A stretch of 64,000 nucleotides of DNA from an uncultured Oscillospiraceae bacterium (GCA_934631005.1 CAKTXA010000003.1:1-64000), one strand, 5' to 3'; shown: positions 40,248 through 49,597, numbered from the stretch's first letter. Made by a program: numbers and translations. Notes: generated by a model from the sequence alone, not told the origin.

Positions 40248-40937
40248 ATGAGGATACCGCTTTCAAAACGGCTGCTGGCGTGCGCGCAGATGGTCGCGCC
40301 GGGCAGCCGCGTGGCGGATATTGGGACGGATCACGGGTATCTTGCGATCTGGCTGCTGAAAAACGGCGGCGCGGCGCACGTGATCGCCTGCGACCTGCGC
40401 GAGCAGCCGCTGGCGTCCGCGCGGGCCAATGCCGCGCGGTTCGGCACGGAGGGGATCGAGTTCCGCCTGTCGGACGGGCTGGCGAAGATCGCGCCGGACG
40501 AGGTCAACACCGTCGTGTGCGCCGGGATGGGCGGCGACCTGATCGCGATGATCTTGGATGCCGCGCCGTGGCTGCGCGACGCGCACTATACGCTCATCCT
40601 GCAGCCGCAGAGCGCCGCGCCCGCGCTGCGGCGGTATCTGACGCAAAACGGCTTCGGCATCCGCGAGGAGACGCTTTTGCGGGAGGGGCGGTTTTATTAC
40701 ACCGTCCTGCAGGCGCAGTTCGGCGATGCGCAGCCGCTCAGCCCCGGGCAGGAGCATCTGCCGCCGCAGCTTCTGGCCTGCGGCAGCCCGCTGCTGCCGG
40801 CGTATGCCGCGCGGGTGGAGTCGCTTTTGCGCACCACGGTGGAAGGATTGGCGGGCGCGCAGCTGCAGCGCCCGGAGAAGCGCGCCTACTATGAGCAGGC
40901 GCTGCGCGAGGTAGAGACGATCAGGAGGTCGCTATGA
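40248..40937 (+). CDS. trmK: tRNA (adenine(22)-N(1))-methyltransferase
   Basis: 229 residues, SAM-dependent. Motif I is VADIGTDHGYLAIWLL, followed by VIACDLREQPLASA and the catalytic-site VVCAGMGGDLIAMIL, all diagnostic of TrmK. It methylates A22 in the D-loop of tRNAs. The ATG at 40248 is preceded by GGAGAA. Its end overlaps the Nif3-like gene (ATGA), a pairing conserved in Firmicutes. Confidence 0.94.
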   Translation: MRIPLSKRLLACAQMVAPGSRVADIGTDHGYLAIWLLKNGGAAHVIACDLREQPLASARANAARFGTEGIEFRLSDGLAKIAPDEVNTVVCAGMGGDLIAMILDAAPWLRDAHYTLILQPQSAAPALRRYLTQNGFGIREETLLREGRFYYTVLQAQFGDAQPLSPGQEHLPPQLLACGSPLLPAYAARVESLLRTTVEGLAGAQLQRPEKRAYYEQALREVETIRRSL

Positions 40938-41725
40938 TACGAGTCAGTGACGTTCTCGCGGCGCTGTTTGACGCTGCGCCGGCGTACATGAAAATGGAAT
41001 GGGATAACGTGGGTCTGCTCTGCGGGCGGCGTACGGCGGCTGTGACGCGTGTCATGGTGGCGCTCGACCCGATGCCGGACGTGTTCGCCGAAGCGAAGAC
41101 GCACGGTTGCGAGCTGATCGTGACGCACCATCCGCTCATCTTCCAGCCCGTGCGGGCCGTGAGTGACGAGAGCTTCACGGGGGAAAACCTTCTCTGGCTC
41201 ATCGAAAACGGCATTGCCGCCGTCAATCTGCACACGAACCTCGACTGCGCGCCGGGCGGCGTGAACGACATTCTGGCAAAAACACTCGGCCTGACGGATA
41301 TTTCCGTCCTTGACCCCATGGGGCAGGACGCGCAGGGGCGGGACTACGGCCTGATCCGCACCGGCACGGTGGCGCCCTGCACACTGCGGGCGTTTGCTGC
41401 GCACGTCAAGCAGGCGCTCGCGTGCCCCGGCGTGCGTTTCGCAGACGGTGGAAAGCCTGTGCATAAGGTCGCCGTCGGCGGCGGCAGCTGCGGCAGCGAG
41501 CTGGAGGCGGTCATCGCCGCCGGGTGCGACACGTTCGTGACCGCCGACCTCAAATACAACCACTTTGAGGAAGCGAAATACCGCGGCCTGAACCTCATCG
41601 ACGCCGGGCATTTTGAGACGGAAAACCCCGTCTGCGCCTATCTCGCGGACATCCTGCACGCCGCGTTCCCGGAGCTGGAGGTCTTTCTCTCACAGACGCA
41701 CCGGGATGAGACGCAATTTCTGTAA
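40934..41725 (+). CDS. Nif3-like dinuclear metal centre protein
   Basis: A 263-residue member of the Nif3/YqfO family. Metal ligands appear in TVTHHPLIF-like VTHHPLIFQP, NLHTNLD and, near the end, NLIDAGHFETENP. The family forms toroidal hexamers; some members are GTP cyclohydrolase I type 2, but the general role is unclear. Translationally coupled to trmK by a 4-bp overlap. Confidence 0.93.
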   Translation: MIRVSDVLAALFDAAPAYMKMEWDNVGLLCGRRTAAVTRVMVALDPMPDVFAEAKTHGCELIVTHHPLIFQPVRAVSDESFTGENLLWLIENGIAAVNLHTNLDCAPGGVNDILAKTLGLTDISVLDPMGQDAQGRDYGLIRTGTVAPCTLRAFAAHVKQALACPGVRFADGGKPVHKVAVGGGSCGSELEAVIAAGCDTFVTADLKYNHFEEAKYRGLNLIDAGHFETENPVCAYLADILHAAFPELEVFLSQTHRDETQFL

Positions 41726-41795
41726 AGTTATTGATTTTCTACATATACCTGTGATAAAATAACAAAAACTCACCGCAGAAGGGAAGATACATTTT

Positions 41796-42533
41796 ATGTC
41801 GGGACATTCCAAGTGGCATAACATCCAGAAAACGAAGGGCGCGCAGGACGCCAAGCGCGCGGCGGCGTTCACGAAAATTTCCAAGGAAATGATCGTCGCG
41901 GTCAAGGAGGGCGGCGGCGTCGCCGACCCGGCGTATAACTCGCGTCTGGCCACCGTCATCACCAAGGCGAAGGCCGCCAATATGCCGAACGACAACATCA
42001 AGCGCGTGCTCGAAAAGGCGGCGGCCGCCGGTACGGGCGACGCATACGAAGCCATCACCTACGAAGGCCACGGCCCGTGCGGCGTGGCGGTGATCGTGGA
42101 GACGATGACCGACAACCGCAACCGCACCGCGGGCAGCGTCCGCCATCACTTTGACAAGTTCGGCGGCAGTCTCGGCACGAACGGCTGCGTGAGCTGGTCA
42201 TTTGACAAAAAGGGCGTCATCGTCATCGACAATGAGGACGAGGAGCTCGACGAGGACACCGTGATGATGGACGCGCTGGACGCCGGCGCGGCCGATTTTG
42301 AGCCGGAGGAGGGCTGCTTCACCGTCTACACCGACCCGGCGGACTTCAACGCCGTCGCCAAGGCGCTGGAGGAAAAGGGCTACAAGTTCGAGTCCGCGCA
42401 GATCGAAATGGTCCCGCAGACCTACCAGAAGCTCGAAAAGCCCGAGGACATCGCCAACATGGAAAAAATGCTCGACCTCTTCGAGGAGGACGACGACGTC
42501 CAAAACGTCTGGCACAACTGGGATCAGGACTGA
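41796..42533 (+). CDS. YebC/PmpR family DNA-binding regulator
   Basis: 245 residues with the invariant start SGHSKWHNIQKTKGAQDAKRAAAFTKI and MPNDNIKRVLEKA. The family contains transcription regulators, and recent work links members to relief of ribosome stalling at polyproline. A possible promoter (TTGATT, 18 bp, TAAAAT) lies in the 70-bp gap after the Nif3 gene. A strong terminator follows. Confidence 0.95.
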   Translation: MSGHSKWHNIQKTKGAQDAKRAAAFTKISKEMIVAVKEGGGVADPAYNSRLATVITKAKAANMPNDNIKRVLEKAAAAGTGDAYEAITYEGHGPCGVAVIVETMTDNRNRTAGSVRHHFDKFGGSLGTNGCVSWSFDKKGVIVIDNEDEELDEDTVMMDALDAGAADFEPEEGCFTVYTDPADFNAVAKALEEKGYKFESAQIEMVPQTYQKLEKPEDIANMEKMLDLFEEDDDVQNVWHNWDQD

Positions 42534-42546
42534 AATGAGAAACACG

Positions 42547-42578
42547 CCGCCCCGGAACGAGTGTTCCGGGGCGGTTTT
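42547..42578 (+). terminator. Terminator of the yebC gene
   Basis: Perfect 12-bp stem (42547-42558 with 42563-42574), 4-nt loop, TTTT. Confidence 0.9.
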
Positions 42579-42648
42579 GTGAAAAAGTCCCTTGTATTGG
42601 ACCGGAAGGGTGCTACACTGAGAACAGAAGCAAGGGAGGGATCGGGAT

Positions 42649-43740
42649 ATGGCATCGTATTTCTATACATTCTGCAATGTGCAGTTCAAAGAGAACGGAG
42701 CGACATATGCCTATCTGACCGGGGGAATCTCGCTTACGGCGGGCGATTTTGTGGTCGTTCCGATCAGTGATCGTAATGTCGAAAAGCTCGCGCGGGTGAC
42801 GGATGTGTTCGTGTGCAGCACGCAGGATGCGCCGTATCCGCCGGAGAAGGCGAAATTTGTGCTTCGCAAGTCTGAACGGACGGCCTTCCCGGAGCACCCG
42901 AAGCCGCAGGATTCCGCTCCCAAACAGGCAGCCGCGCCAGCACCGATTGAATCGAGGCGTGCAGTTCCGCCAGTACAGCCTGCGCAGCTGCAAAAGCCCA
43001 AGCCATCTGTCCAGCCGTCGATCACACCGCAGCCGGTCAGCGAGAGCTCGACAGAACCGGAAAAACCGAAGCGGAAGCTGGCGTGGAAGTGGATCGTGAC
43101 GGCAGCGGCGGTCGCGGCGTTTGCGATCTTTGCGCTGCCGCCGATGATCCGCGAGACACAGTGCCAGATGGCGGAGATCCGGGCAGAACAGGCAGCCGAG
43201 CGGGAGGCAGAGCGTCAGCGTGCGGAAGCGGAGGCACAGCGGGCGGAACAGCGCCGTCTGGAGGAGGAAGCCGCCGCGCAGCGCAGGCGCGAAGAGAAGC
43301 AAGCCAGAATTGATGCGCTCAAAAATGCAAACTTGCCCTATCCGGGAATGCCGTATGATGAGCTGACATCTACAAAGCTCGGCAAAGCCAGTAAAGTGAC
43401 ACACGAAATGCGTTCCGGACAGGTTTGTTATACGTTTGTATGGCAGGTCCGCGTTGGCGACTATCTCTATCCGGTATTTGTGGTAACCACGGAAAATAAG
43501 GATGTCCTGACCGCGGAGCAACGAAATCTGGACTACTGGAACGATATGACGCTGACGGGTTCGGTCTATCACAGGCCGGAGAGCAAGCCTGTTACGCCGT
43601 CTCAGGGGCAAGGCAGCGGCTACGGGCCTGGGTCGACCGGTTTGCGGGACATCTATGAAAGCGGCGAGGACCTCTACGAGGACGACCCGTGGGCCTATGA
43701 AGACGAGGACGAAGCGTGGGATGAGTGGTATGAAGATTGA
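42649..43740 (+). CDS. Hypothetical membrane protein with coiled coil
   Basis: 363 residues, no named family recognised. Residues 1-60 (YFYTFCNVQFKENGATYAYL, GDFVVVPISDRNVEKLARV) resemble the small beta-barrel at the start of PriA-like proteins. A Pro/Gln-rich linker follows (~85-145), then one membrane helix (~147-167), a strong coiled coil of E/A/R/Q (~172-220), and a beta-rich domain (~225-305). The very acidic C-terminus is DLYEDDPWAYEDEDEAWDEW. A promoter (TTGTAT, 16 bp, TACACT) precedes it. Function unknown. Confidence 0.75.
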   Translation: MASYFYTFCNVQFKENGATYAYLTGGISLTAGDFVVVPISDRNVEKLARVTDVFVCSTQDAPYPPEKAKFVLRKSERTAFPEHPKPQDSAPKQAAAPAPIESRRAVPPVQPAQLQKPKPSVQPSITPQPVSESSTEPEKPKRKLAWKWIVTAAAVAAFAIFALPPMIRETQCQMAEIRAEQAAEREAERQRAEAEAQRAEQRRLEEEAAAQRRREEKQARIDALKNANLPYPGMPYDELTSTKLGKASKVTHEMRSGQVCYTFVWQVRVGDYLYPVFVVTTENKDVLTAEQRNLDYWNDMTLTGSVYHRPESKPVTPSQGQGSGYGPGSTGLRDIYESGEDLYEDDPWAYEDEDEAWDEWYED

Positions 43741-43748
43741 GGATATGA

Positions 43749-43785
43749 AAAACACGCCGCTGCGCTTTGCTTGGCGGCGTGTTTT
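43749..43785. terminator. Bidirectional terminator
   Basis: Perfect 12-bp stem (43749-43760 with 43774-43785) ending in T on one strand and A on the other, between the convergent genes ending at 43740 and 43784. Confidence 0.85.
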
Positions 43786-43978
43786 AGTCAAACAGGGCTT
43801 CGAAGGACAGGGCGCAGCTGAGGCAGGTGGGGCGGGCGGCGCTTTGGTCAGTCTTGCAGCGGGGGCAGATGATGCGCCCGGTTTCCTGTGTGTCGATACA
43901 GCGGCGGGCCGGATGCACCGGCTCTGCCATGGATGCAGACTCCCTGCGGACGGGGGCGCTGCCGGGTTTCCTGCACAT
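43784..43978 (-). CDS. Small zinc-ribbon protein
   Basis: 64 residues. The C-terminal half IICPRCKTDQSAARPTCLSCALSFEALF is a typical four-cysteine zinc ribbon. The N-terminal 30 residues are basic and probably disordered. GGGAGGG stands ~10 nt before the ATG at 43978. A consensus promoter lies directly upstream, which supports a real gene. Function unknown. Confidence 0.7.
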   Translation of the reverse strand: MCRKPGSAPVRRESASMAEPVHPARRCIDTQETGRIICPRCKTDQSAARPTCLSCALSFEALFD

Positions 43979-44002
43979 GGGGTCATCCCTCCCTATGGAA
44001 CG

Positions 44003-44032
44003 ATTATAATACCCTCCGCGCCGAAATGTCAA
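44003..44032 (-). promoter_or_regulatory. Promoter of the zinc-ribbon gene
   Basis: On the minus strand TTGACA (44027-44032), 18 bp, TATAAT (44003-44008), both boxes matching consensus. Confidence 0.75.
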
Positions 44033-44102
44033 TAAAACTATGCCAATAATGATAATTAAATATCTTTATCTGCAAATTATACTAGCATCCAGAGGTGATG
44101 CT

Positions 44103-44381
44103 ATGATTTGCGACAAGATCAGGGAGCTCCGGGAGAGAGCGGGGCTGTCACAGGCGGCGCTGGCAAAGAAGATCGGCGTGACGCGCTCGGCGGTGAACGC
44201 CTGGGAGATGGGGCTTTCGATCCCGACCACGCAGTATGTTGTGGAGCTGGCGCAGCTGTTCCATGTGTCCGCGGATCATATGCTGGGGCTCGACAATACC
44301 GAGTCGATCTGCATCGGCGGCCTGAGCGAGGAGGAAAAGCGCATCCTCTATTCGCTGATCCAGTATTTTGAGAAGAAATAA
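44103..44381 (+). CDS. XRE family transcriptional regulator
   Basis: 92 residues: a Cro/CI-type helix-turn-helix (KIRELRERAGLSQAALAKKIGVTRSAVNAWEMG) followed by FHVSADHMLGLDN and a short C-terminal helix. AGAGGTGAT precedes the ATG. It is monocistronic, divergent from the zinc-ribbon gene, and ended by a terminator at 44386-44419. Target unknown. Confidence 0.88.
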   Translation: MICDKIRELRERAGLSQAALAKKIGVTRSAVNAWEMGLSIPTTQYVVELAQLFHVSADHMLGLDNTESICIGGLSEEEKRILYSLIQYFEKK

Positions 44382-44385
44382 AATA

Positions 44386-44419
44386 CCGCCCCGGAGCGAG
44401 CTGCTCCGGGGCGGATTTT
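44386..44419. terminator. Terminator between the XRE and brnQ genes
   Basis: Perfect 12-bp stem (44386-44397 with 44403-44414), 5-nt loop, ATTTT. Confidence 0.85.
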
Positions 44420-44429
44420 GTAGGGTGTA

Positions 44430-45785
44430 TTAACGTGCTGCCTTGCGCTTCACGAAATGGATGATGAGACCGACCGCGAAGCCGAGCGCGGCGGGGAGGA
44501 GCCAGCCGAGATTCTTATCGAACAGCGGCAGGATGGACTTTGCAAAGCGGATCGGCACATCCAGATGCAGCGCGGCCTGCACGCCCGCGGGCAGGGTCTT
44601 CATGCAGTCAAAGATGGCAGCAAACCAGGTGCCGATCATCGTGGCGATGTAGATGGCGCGGTCGTGATGGAAGTGTTTTCCGACGAACGCCAGCACGATG
44701 AGCGCGATGGCGGGCGGGTAGATGAGCATGAGCATGGGGATGGAGTACTCGATGATGGCGCTGAGCCCCACGTTGGACACGGCGAAAGAGAACACGGTGA
44801 AGATGACTGCCCAGACGGGGTAGGTGATCTTGCCCTTCGTCATTTTGGTGAACGTCTCCGAGCAGGAGGTGACAAGGCCGATGGAGGTCTTGAGGCAGGC
44901 GAAGGTGATGGTGATGGCGAGGATGAGCTGCCCGGCGCCGCCGAAGTAGTGCGCCGCCAGCTGCGTGAGGGCGATGCCGCCGTTTTCGGACGTCTCAAAC
45001 AGCCCGCGCGACTGCGCGCCCATGAGGATGGTGAGCACATAGATGACGGCCATCAGAATGCCTGTCAGCACGCCGGAGGAGAGCACGTCGCGCGCGACGA
45101 CGTCGTCATCGTTCACGCCCATGCGGCGGATGACGTCGATGACCACAATGCCGAAGGCAAGGCCCGCGATGGCATCCATCGTGCCGTAGCCCTCAATGAA
45201 CGACGCGGAGAACGCGCCGGAGCGGTACGCCTCTGCCGGTTCCACGGACGAGACGGGCGCGCCGGGCTTTACGAGCGCCGTGATGACGAGCACGGCCAGG
45301 AACAGCAGGAACAGGGGATTGATGATCTTGCCGATCCAGACGGTGATCTTGCCCGGCCGCAGCGAGAAGAACAGCACGAACGCGAAGAATACCGCCGAGA
45401 ACAGCAGCAGCGCCAGCCCTTCCCGCTCGGCGGGCACCATGGGAGCCAGGCCCGTTGTGAACGACACGGTCGCGCAGCGGGGGATGGCGAACAGCGGGCC
45501 GATGGTGAGGTAGAGGATGCAGGTAAAGAAAATGCCATAGCCCTTGCCGACCTTGCCGGAGAGCGTCTGCAGCCCGTCGGAGTGCGTGGCGCCGATGGCG
45601 GCGACGCCGAAGATGGGGATACCGACGGCGGTGATGATAAAGCCGATGATGGCGGGCAGGACGTTGCTGCCGGCCATCTGGCCGAGATGGACGGGGAAGA
45701 TGAGATTGCCCGCGCCGAAGAACATGCCGAACAGCGTTCCGGCCACGAGGATCTTCTGCCGGGGGGTGAGTTTTTTGGAAGCCAT
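44430..45785 (-). CDS. brnQ: Branched-chain amino acid transport system II carrier protein
   Basis: A 451-residue Na+/H+-coupled symporter for Leu, Ile and Val with 12 membrane helices. The start KLTPRQKILVAGTLFGMFFGAGNLIFPVHLGQMAG is diagnostic, as is the later AYRSGAFSASFIEGYGTMDAIAGLAFGIVVI. AGGAGTAAAAC precedes the ATG. Divergent from a LysR regulator with a palindromic operator between them, which suggests LysR control. Confidence 0.95.
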   Translation of the reverse strand: MASKKLTPRQKILVAGTLFGMFFGAGNLIFPVHLGQMAGSNVLPAIIGFIITAVGIPIFGVAAIGATHSDGLQTLSGKVGKGYGIFFTCILYLTIGPLFAIPRCATVSFTTGLAPMVPAEREGLALLLFSAVFFAFVLFFSLRPGKITVWIGKIINPLFLLFLAVLVITALVKPGAPVSSVEPAEAYRSGAFSASFIEGYGTMDAIAGLAFGIVVIDVIRRMGVNDDDVVARDVLSSGVLTGILMAVIYVLTILMGAQSRGLFETSENGGIALTQLAAHYFGGAGQLILAITITFACLKTSIGLVTSCSETFTKMTKGKITYPVWAVIFTVFSFAVSNVGLSAIIEYSIPMLMLIYPPAIALIVLAFVGKHFHHDRAIYIATMIGTWFAAIFDCMKTLPAGVQAALHLDVPIRFAKSILPLFDKNLGWLLPAALGFAVGLIIHFVKRKAAR

Positions 45786-45833
45786 GATGTTTTACTCCTT
45801 TTTGCTTTCTGCATTTGATTCTAACGGAAACGG

Positions 45834-45885
45834 TTGCAAATTGGAAGCACTTGATTATAATAGGTATATGACAAAATGTCATATA
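45834..45885 (+). promoter_or_regulatory. Promoter and LysR-type operator between brnQ and the lysR gene
   Basis: TTGCAA (45834-45839), 16 bp, TATAAT (45856-45861) for the LysR gene. The perfect palindrome with 9-bp arms TATATGACA and TGTCATATA around AAA (45865-45885) fits a T-N11-A LysR box and covers the predicted transcription start. Confidence 0.65.
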
Positions 45886-45913
45886 AAAGTTCTGACACAC
45901 GGAGGCAGGCGCG

Positions 45914-46786
45914 ATGGACAGCAAAAAACTCGAAATTCTGGTCACGGCGGTGGATCTCGGCAGCTTTACGAAGGCGTCGGAGGTCGTGGGCTACACGCAG
46001 TCGGGCCTGACGCATCTGGTGGACAGTTTGGAGCGGGAGATCGGCCTGACGCTCGTGCAGCGCGACCGCCGGGGCATCACGCTCACGCGGGAGGGTGAGG
46101 CGCTCATGCCGTCCATCCGCGAATTCCTGCGTGCGCACGCGCGGCTGGAAAACCGGATCGCCGACGTGACGGCGCACCGGACGGGAACCATCCGCATCGC
46201 GGCCTACGCCAGCATCGCCATGCACTGGATGCCGGAAATTCTATACCGCTTCCGCCGCGTCTGCCCGGACATCGTGGTGGATCTGCGGATGGTGGATAAC
46301 GAATTTGAGCCGTTTGAGCTGCTGGAGACGTGGCGCACGGACGTCATTTTCGGCGCGCGGCAGAGCGGCTATGCCTGCGACTGGACGCCGCTGTGGGACG
46401 ACCGGATGTACGCCATCCTCCCGCCGGACTACCCCGCATCGGGCGACAGCTTCCCGATCGAGGGCTTCTCCGGCCGGGAGTTCCTCATGCCCTACGGCCG
46501 GTTCGACGTGGACGTGCTGGCGGCGTTCGGACAGCACGGCGTGAAGCCCGTCATCCGCCCGTGCCACGTGGACGACGAGACGGTCATCCGCATGGTCGGC
46601 AAGGGCCTGGGCATGACGATGATGGCGGAGATGATGATCCGCGGGCGGACGCAGGGCGTAAAGGTCCTGCCCATCGCGCCGCGCACGTGCCGGGAGCTCG
46701 GCATGGGCCTGCAGCCGCGCACCGACCTGCCCGAGAGCATCCGCCAGCTGCGCAGCTGTGTGCTGGAATTCATTCAGGAGCTGTAA
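45914..46786 (+). CDS. LysR family transcriptional regulator
   Basis: 290 residues with a typical N-terminal winged helix (KLEILVTAVDLGSFTKASEVVGYTQSGLTHLVDSLEREIG) and a periplasmic-binding-protein-like effector domain (~90-290). Divergent from brnQ with an operator in between, so control of brnQ or of its own gene is the simplest proposal. The co-inducer is unknown. Confidence 0.92.
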   Translation: MDSKKLEILVTAVDLGSFTKASEVVGYTQSGLTHLVDSLEREIGLTLVQRDRRGITLTREGEALMPSIREFLRAHARLENRIADVTAHRTGTIRIAAYASIAMHWMPEILYRFRRVCPDIVVDLRMVDNEFEPFELLETWRTDVIFGARQSGYACDWTPLWDDRMYAILPPDYPASGDSFPIEGFSGREFLMPYGRFDVDVLAAFGQHGVKPVIRPCHVDDETVIRMVGKGLGMTMMAEMMIRGRTQGVKVLPIAPRTCRELGMGLQPRTDLPESIRQLRSCVLEFIQEL

Positions 46787-46823
46787 AAACCCGCCCGGAT
46801 GCTTTGTGCATCCGGGCGGGTTT
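46787..46823. terminator. Bidirectional terminator
   Basis: Perfect 16-bp stem (46787-46802 with 46808-46823) between the converging LysR and MoxR-type genes. Confidence 0.85.
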
Positions 46824-46826
46824 GAT

Positions 46827-48242
46827 TCAGTCGGGCAGGACGGTGCCGAGAAGCTGCGCATAGAGCGTGCAGCGGCGCAGGAGCGCAGGCGCACCGGGGA
46901 GCGAGGGGAGCTGCGTGCAGAAGATGAGCAGTTCCTGCCCCGCGCCGAACGTCTCAGAGACGAAGCACAGCGCGTTTTCCAGATGCGAGAGCGCCGTTTG
47001 CTCCGCCGCGTCCGCCGCCGCGCAGCGGGCGGCTTTTTCCGCCTCCAGCGCATGGAGATCGGCGGCATTGTCCAGAAGCGGGTGGATGCACGCCGTCAGG
47101 CGGCGCTCCGCGGCCTCCTCCTCGGGCGGGAGGACGCCGCTGTCCTTGCGAATCTGCGCGGCGCGCTCGCGGCGGGCGAGGTTTTCCTGCGCAGTCTGGA
47201 CAGGAGTCGGCGCGTTTTGGCACGCGGACAGGAAACTCGCAAGGCTCTGTGCCAGCGCCGTGCCGGCGCGGAGGGCCGTCAGCTCGCGGCCCAGCGCGTG
47301 CAGCAGAAATTCCACCGCCGCCAGCCGCCCGTCAAAGCGAAGCGCGCGCAGCGGCTCTGCGGCCGCGCCGGATCCGCCGCGCAGGATGGCGGGCAGGTCG
47401 AGCCGGTCGCGGCAGGCGTTATACAGCCGGAAAAACGCGGCAAACGATGCCGCGATCTCGTCGTGCTGCAGATACTCGCCGAACAGCGCGTCCTCCACCG
47501 GCAGGCACAGCCGCTCGCAGGCTGTGAGCATTTCTGACAGGTCCTCCCACCCGCGCGCCGTGACAAAGCCGCGGCCGTGCGCGTGGGGCTGAACGCAGTA
47601 AAAATGCGCCGGATTCAGCTCCAGATACGAAAGCACAGCCGGGTGCAGCCCGCGCGCGTGGGCGTAGCTGCGCCAGACGGGGTAGTTTTCCTCCACGGTC
47701 AAAAGCCGCACGCGGTCCATCGTGGCGGTGTCGAACAGCCGAGCGGACTCGTTATATTGCGGCGGGTTGCCCGCGGCGGCGATCATCCAGCCCTCCGGCA
47801 GGCGGTGCGTGCCGAACTGCTTGGTCTGCAGCAGCTGGAGCATTGCGGGCATGAGCGTTTCGGATACGCAGTTGATCTCATCCAGAAACAAAATGCCCGT
47901 TTTGCAGCCGGTCGATTCCATCTGGTCATAGACGGCGGCGAGGATCTCGCTCATCGTGTACTCGGTGGCAAGACACGGCTTGCCGCCGTACTGCTTTTCG
48001 CAGATGCGCGGCAGGCCGAGCGCGCTCTGGCGCGTATGGTGCGTCATGGTGTAGGCCACGAAGCCGATGCCCAGCTCCGCCGCCAGCTGTGCGAGCACCG
48101 CTGTTTTGCCCACACCCGGCGGGCCCATCAGCAGCAGCGGCCGCTGGCGCGCGATGGGGATACACAGCTGACCGTCCGGCGTACGCTCAGTGTAGGCCAG
48201 AAACGCGCGGCGCAGCTCTTCTTTCGCCTTGGCTATATCCAT
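46827..48242 (-). CDS. MoxR-like AAA+ ATPase
   Basis: 471 residues. The AAA+ core (~20-240) has Walker A MGPPGVGKTAVL, Walker B GILFLDEINCV, sensor 1 AAGNPPQYN and an arginine-containing ATMDRVRLL. The C-terminal ~220 residues are helical and Ala-rich with no recognised domain. MoxR ATPases work with VWA proteins as metal-dependent chaperone pairs. The partner VWA gene overlaps its start by 10 bp upstream. Confidence 0.88.
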   Translation of the reverse strand: MDIAKAKEELRRAFLAYTERTPDGQLCIPIARQRPLLLMGPPGVGKTAVLAQLAAELGIGFVAYTMTHHTRQSALGLPRICEKQYGGKPCLATEYTMSEILAAVYDQMESTGCKTGILFLDEINCVSETLMPAMLQLLQTKQFGTHRLPEGWMIAAAGNPPQYNESARLFDTATMDRVRLLTVEENYPVWRSYAHARGLHPAVLSYLELNPAHFYCVQPHAHGRGFVTARGWEDLSEMLTACERLCLPVEDALFGEYLQHDEIAASFAAFFRLYNACRDRLDLPAILRGGSGAAAEPLRALRFDGRLAAVEFLLHALGRELTALRAGTALAQSLASFLSACQNAPTPVQTAQENLARRERAAQIRKDSGVLPPEEEAAERRLTACIHPLLDNAADLHALEAEKAARCAAADAAEQTALSHLENALCFVSETFGAGQELLIFCTQLPSLPGAPALLRRCTLYAQLLGTVLPD

Positions 48243-49498
48243 GCTTCATCCCTCCCGGGTCTTGCGGCATCCAGCACGAGCGTGCGCGCCCAGTGCGGGA
48301 TGTTGATGTCGTCATAGCGGTATTGCAGCATCACGAATGCGACCGGATAGTCCGGCGCGCGCTCGGGAAAGACGCCGTAGCCGTCGGTAAAGTACAAAAC
48401 GCCGCCCAGCCGCGCCAGCTCGCCGCGCTGTACGAGCTCGTCGATGCGCCGGAACGCGGGGCGGAAGTCCGTCCCGCCGCCGCCGTACAGCTCCAGATGC
48501 GCCAGATACCACTGGAATTCCTCGAGGTTCGTGATCAGCGTGTCCTGCTGGACGGCGCAGTCGCATTGCAGGATGTGCAGCCGGAAGCGCTCGAAAAACA
48601 GCTTTTCCTCCAGCAGGATCGACCGCACGGCGCTGAGGAACCACGCCGTCATCCCGCGCGAGCAGGACGCGGACGTGTCCAGCACGATGACCAGCTCCCG
48701 CAGCCGCCGCTCCTCGGAGTACTCCAGCGGCTCGATGAGCGGCAGGCCGCAGTGCTCCTGTCCGTAGGCGTACCAGGCGTAGGAGAAATCCACGTCGCTC
48801 GCATGGCGGTTCTCCTGCAAAACGGAAAACTCCCGCAGCAGCGCGGCGAAGCGGGCGTGATTGTCTGGCAGCTCCGGCAGCGTCAGGCGCTCGCCCGCCG
48901 TGCCTGCGCCGATCTTCGGCTTTTCGCGCTGCGCATACGGGCGCAGCATCGCGCCCTGCCGGCGCCAGAGCGCTTCGCGGTCGGCTTCGCCGTCCGTCCC
49001 GCCGGTCTGGACGCGGGCGCGCTGCTGCGCGGTGTGCCAATACGCGTGGCTGTCGCGCCGGACGAGCGGGCGCAGCTCCTCGCGGGGGACGGGGAAGTCC
49101 CGGGTCAGGCACGCGTACAGCGCCGGGGCGGAGCAGACCGCGTCGGGATCGCAGGCGTAATACGCCCGCCCGAGCGGGCCGTCCAGCGGCAGCTCCAGCA
49201 GGCGGCGGCGCAGAAATTCGGCGCTCAGATCGCACGCGAGCGCCCACGCGTCCGCATCCTGCGGCGCGCGCCGCCACGGGTGGCCGAGCATGGCATGCAG
49301 CACGCTGTGCAGCAGCACATCCTCTGCTTCGTCCGTGCGTGCCTGCGTCAGAAGGTCCGGCGGGGCGTAGAAATACCGCCCGTCCGTGCCGGGGGCGTCG
49401 CCGCTCTTCCAGTCGAGCAGCCCCAGCGGCAGCGCCAGCATGGGCAGACGGCGATAAAGCCGCCCGCGCAGGCGCTGATACAGCTGCGCCCCGTCCAT
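48233..49498 (-). CDS. VWA-like / DUF2201 putative metallopeptidase-domain protein
   Basis: 421 residues. The N-terminal DUF2201-type domain contains HSVLHAMLGHPWRR, an H-x3-H zinc-peptidase-like motif with a later acidic partner (CDLSAEF). The C-terminal VWA-like domain (~255-415) shows ELVIVLDTSASCSRGM (a MIDAS-type D-x-S-x-S) and YFTDGYG. The ATG at 49498 follows AAAGGCGG. Overlaps the MoxR-type gene, so the pair is probably a chaperone or protein-maturation system with unknown client. Confidence 0.85.
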   Translation of the reverse strand: MDGAQLYQRLRGRLYRRLPMLALPLGLLDWKSGDAPGTDGRYFYAPPDLLTQARTDEAEDVLLHSVLHAMLGHPWRRAPQDADAWALACDLSAEFLRRRLLELPLDGPLGRAYYACDPDAVCSAPALYACLTRDFPVPREELRPLVRRDSHAYWHTAQQRARVQTGGTDGEADREALWRRQGAMLRPYAQREKPKIGAGTAGERLTLPELPDNHARFAALLREFSVLQENRHASDVDFSYAWYAYGQEHCGLPLIEPLEYSEERRLRELVIVLDTSASCSRGMTAWFLSAVRSILLEEKLFFERFRLHILQCDCAVQQDTLITNLEEFQWYLAHLELYGGGGTDFRPAFRRIDELVQRGELARLGGVLYFTDGYGVFPERAPDYPVAFVMLQYRYDDINIPHWARTLVLDAARPGRDEAWI

Positions 49499-49570
49499 CC
49501 AACCGCCGCCTTTCTGCAAATTCTACCGCTTAGTATACCACGCCCGCCGCCGCATGAAAAGCGTAAAAAC

Positions 49571-49597
49571 AGCCGCAGTTCGCTTTGAACTGCGGCT
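49571..49597. terminator. Terminator downstream of degV
   Basis: Perfect 11-bp stem (49571-49581 with 49587-49597), 5-nt loop, T run on the minus strand. Confidence 0.8.
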
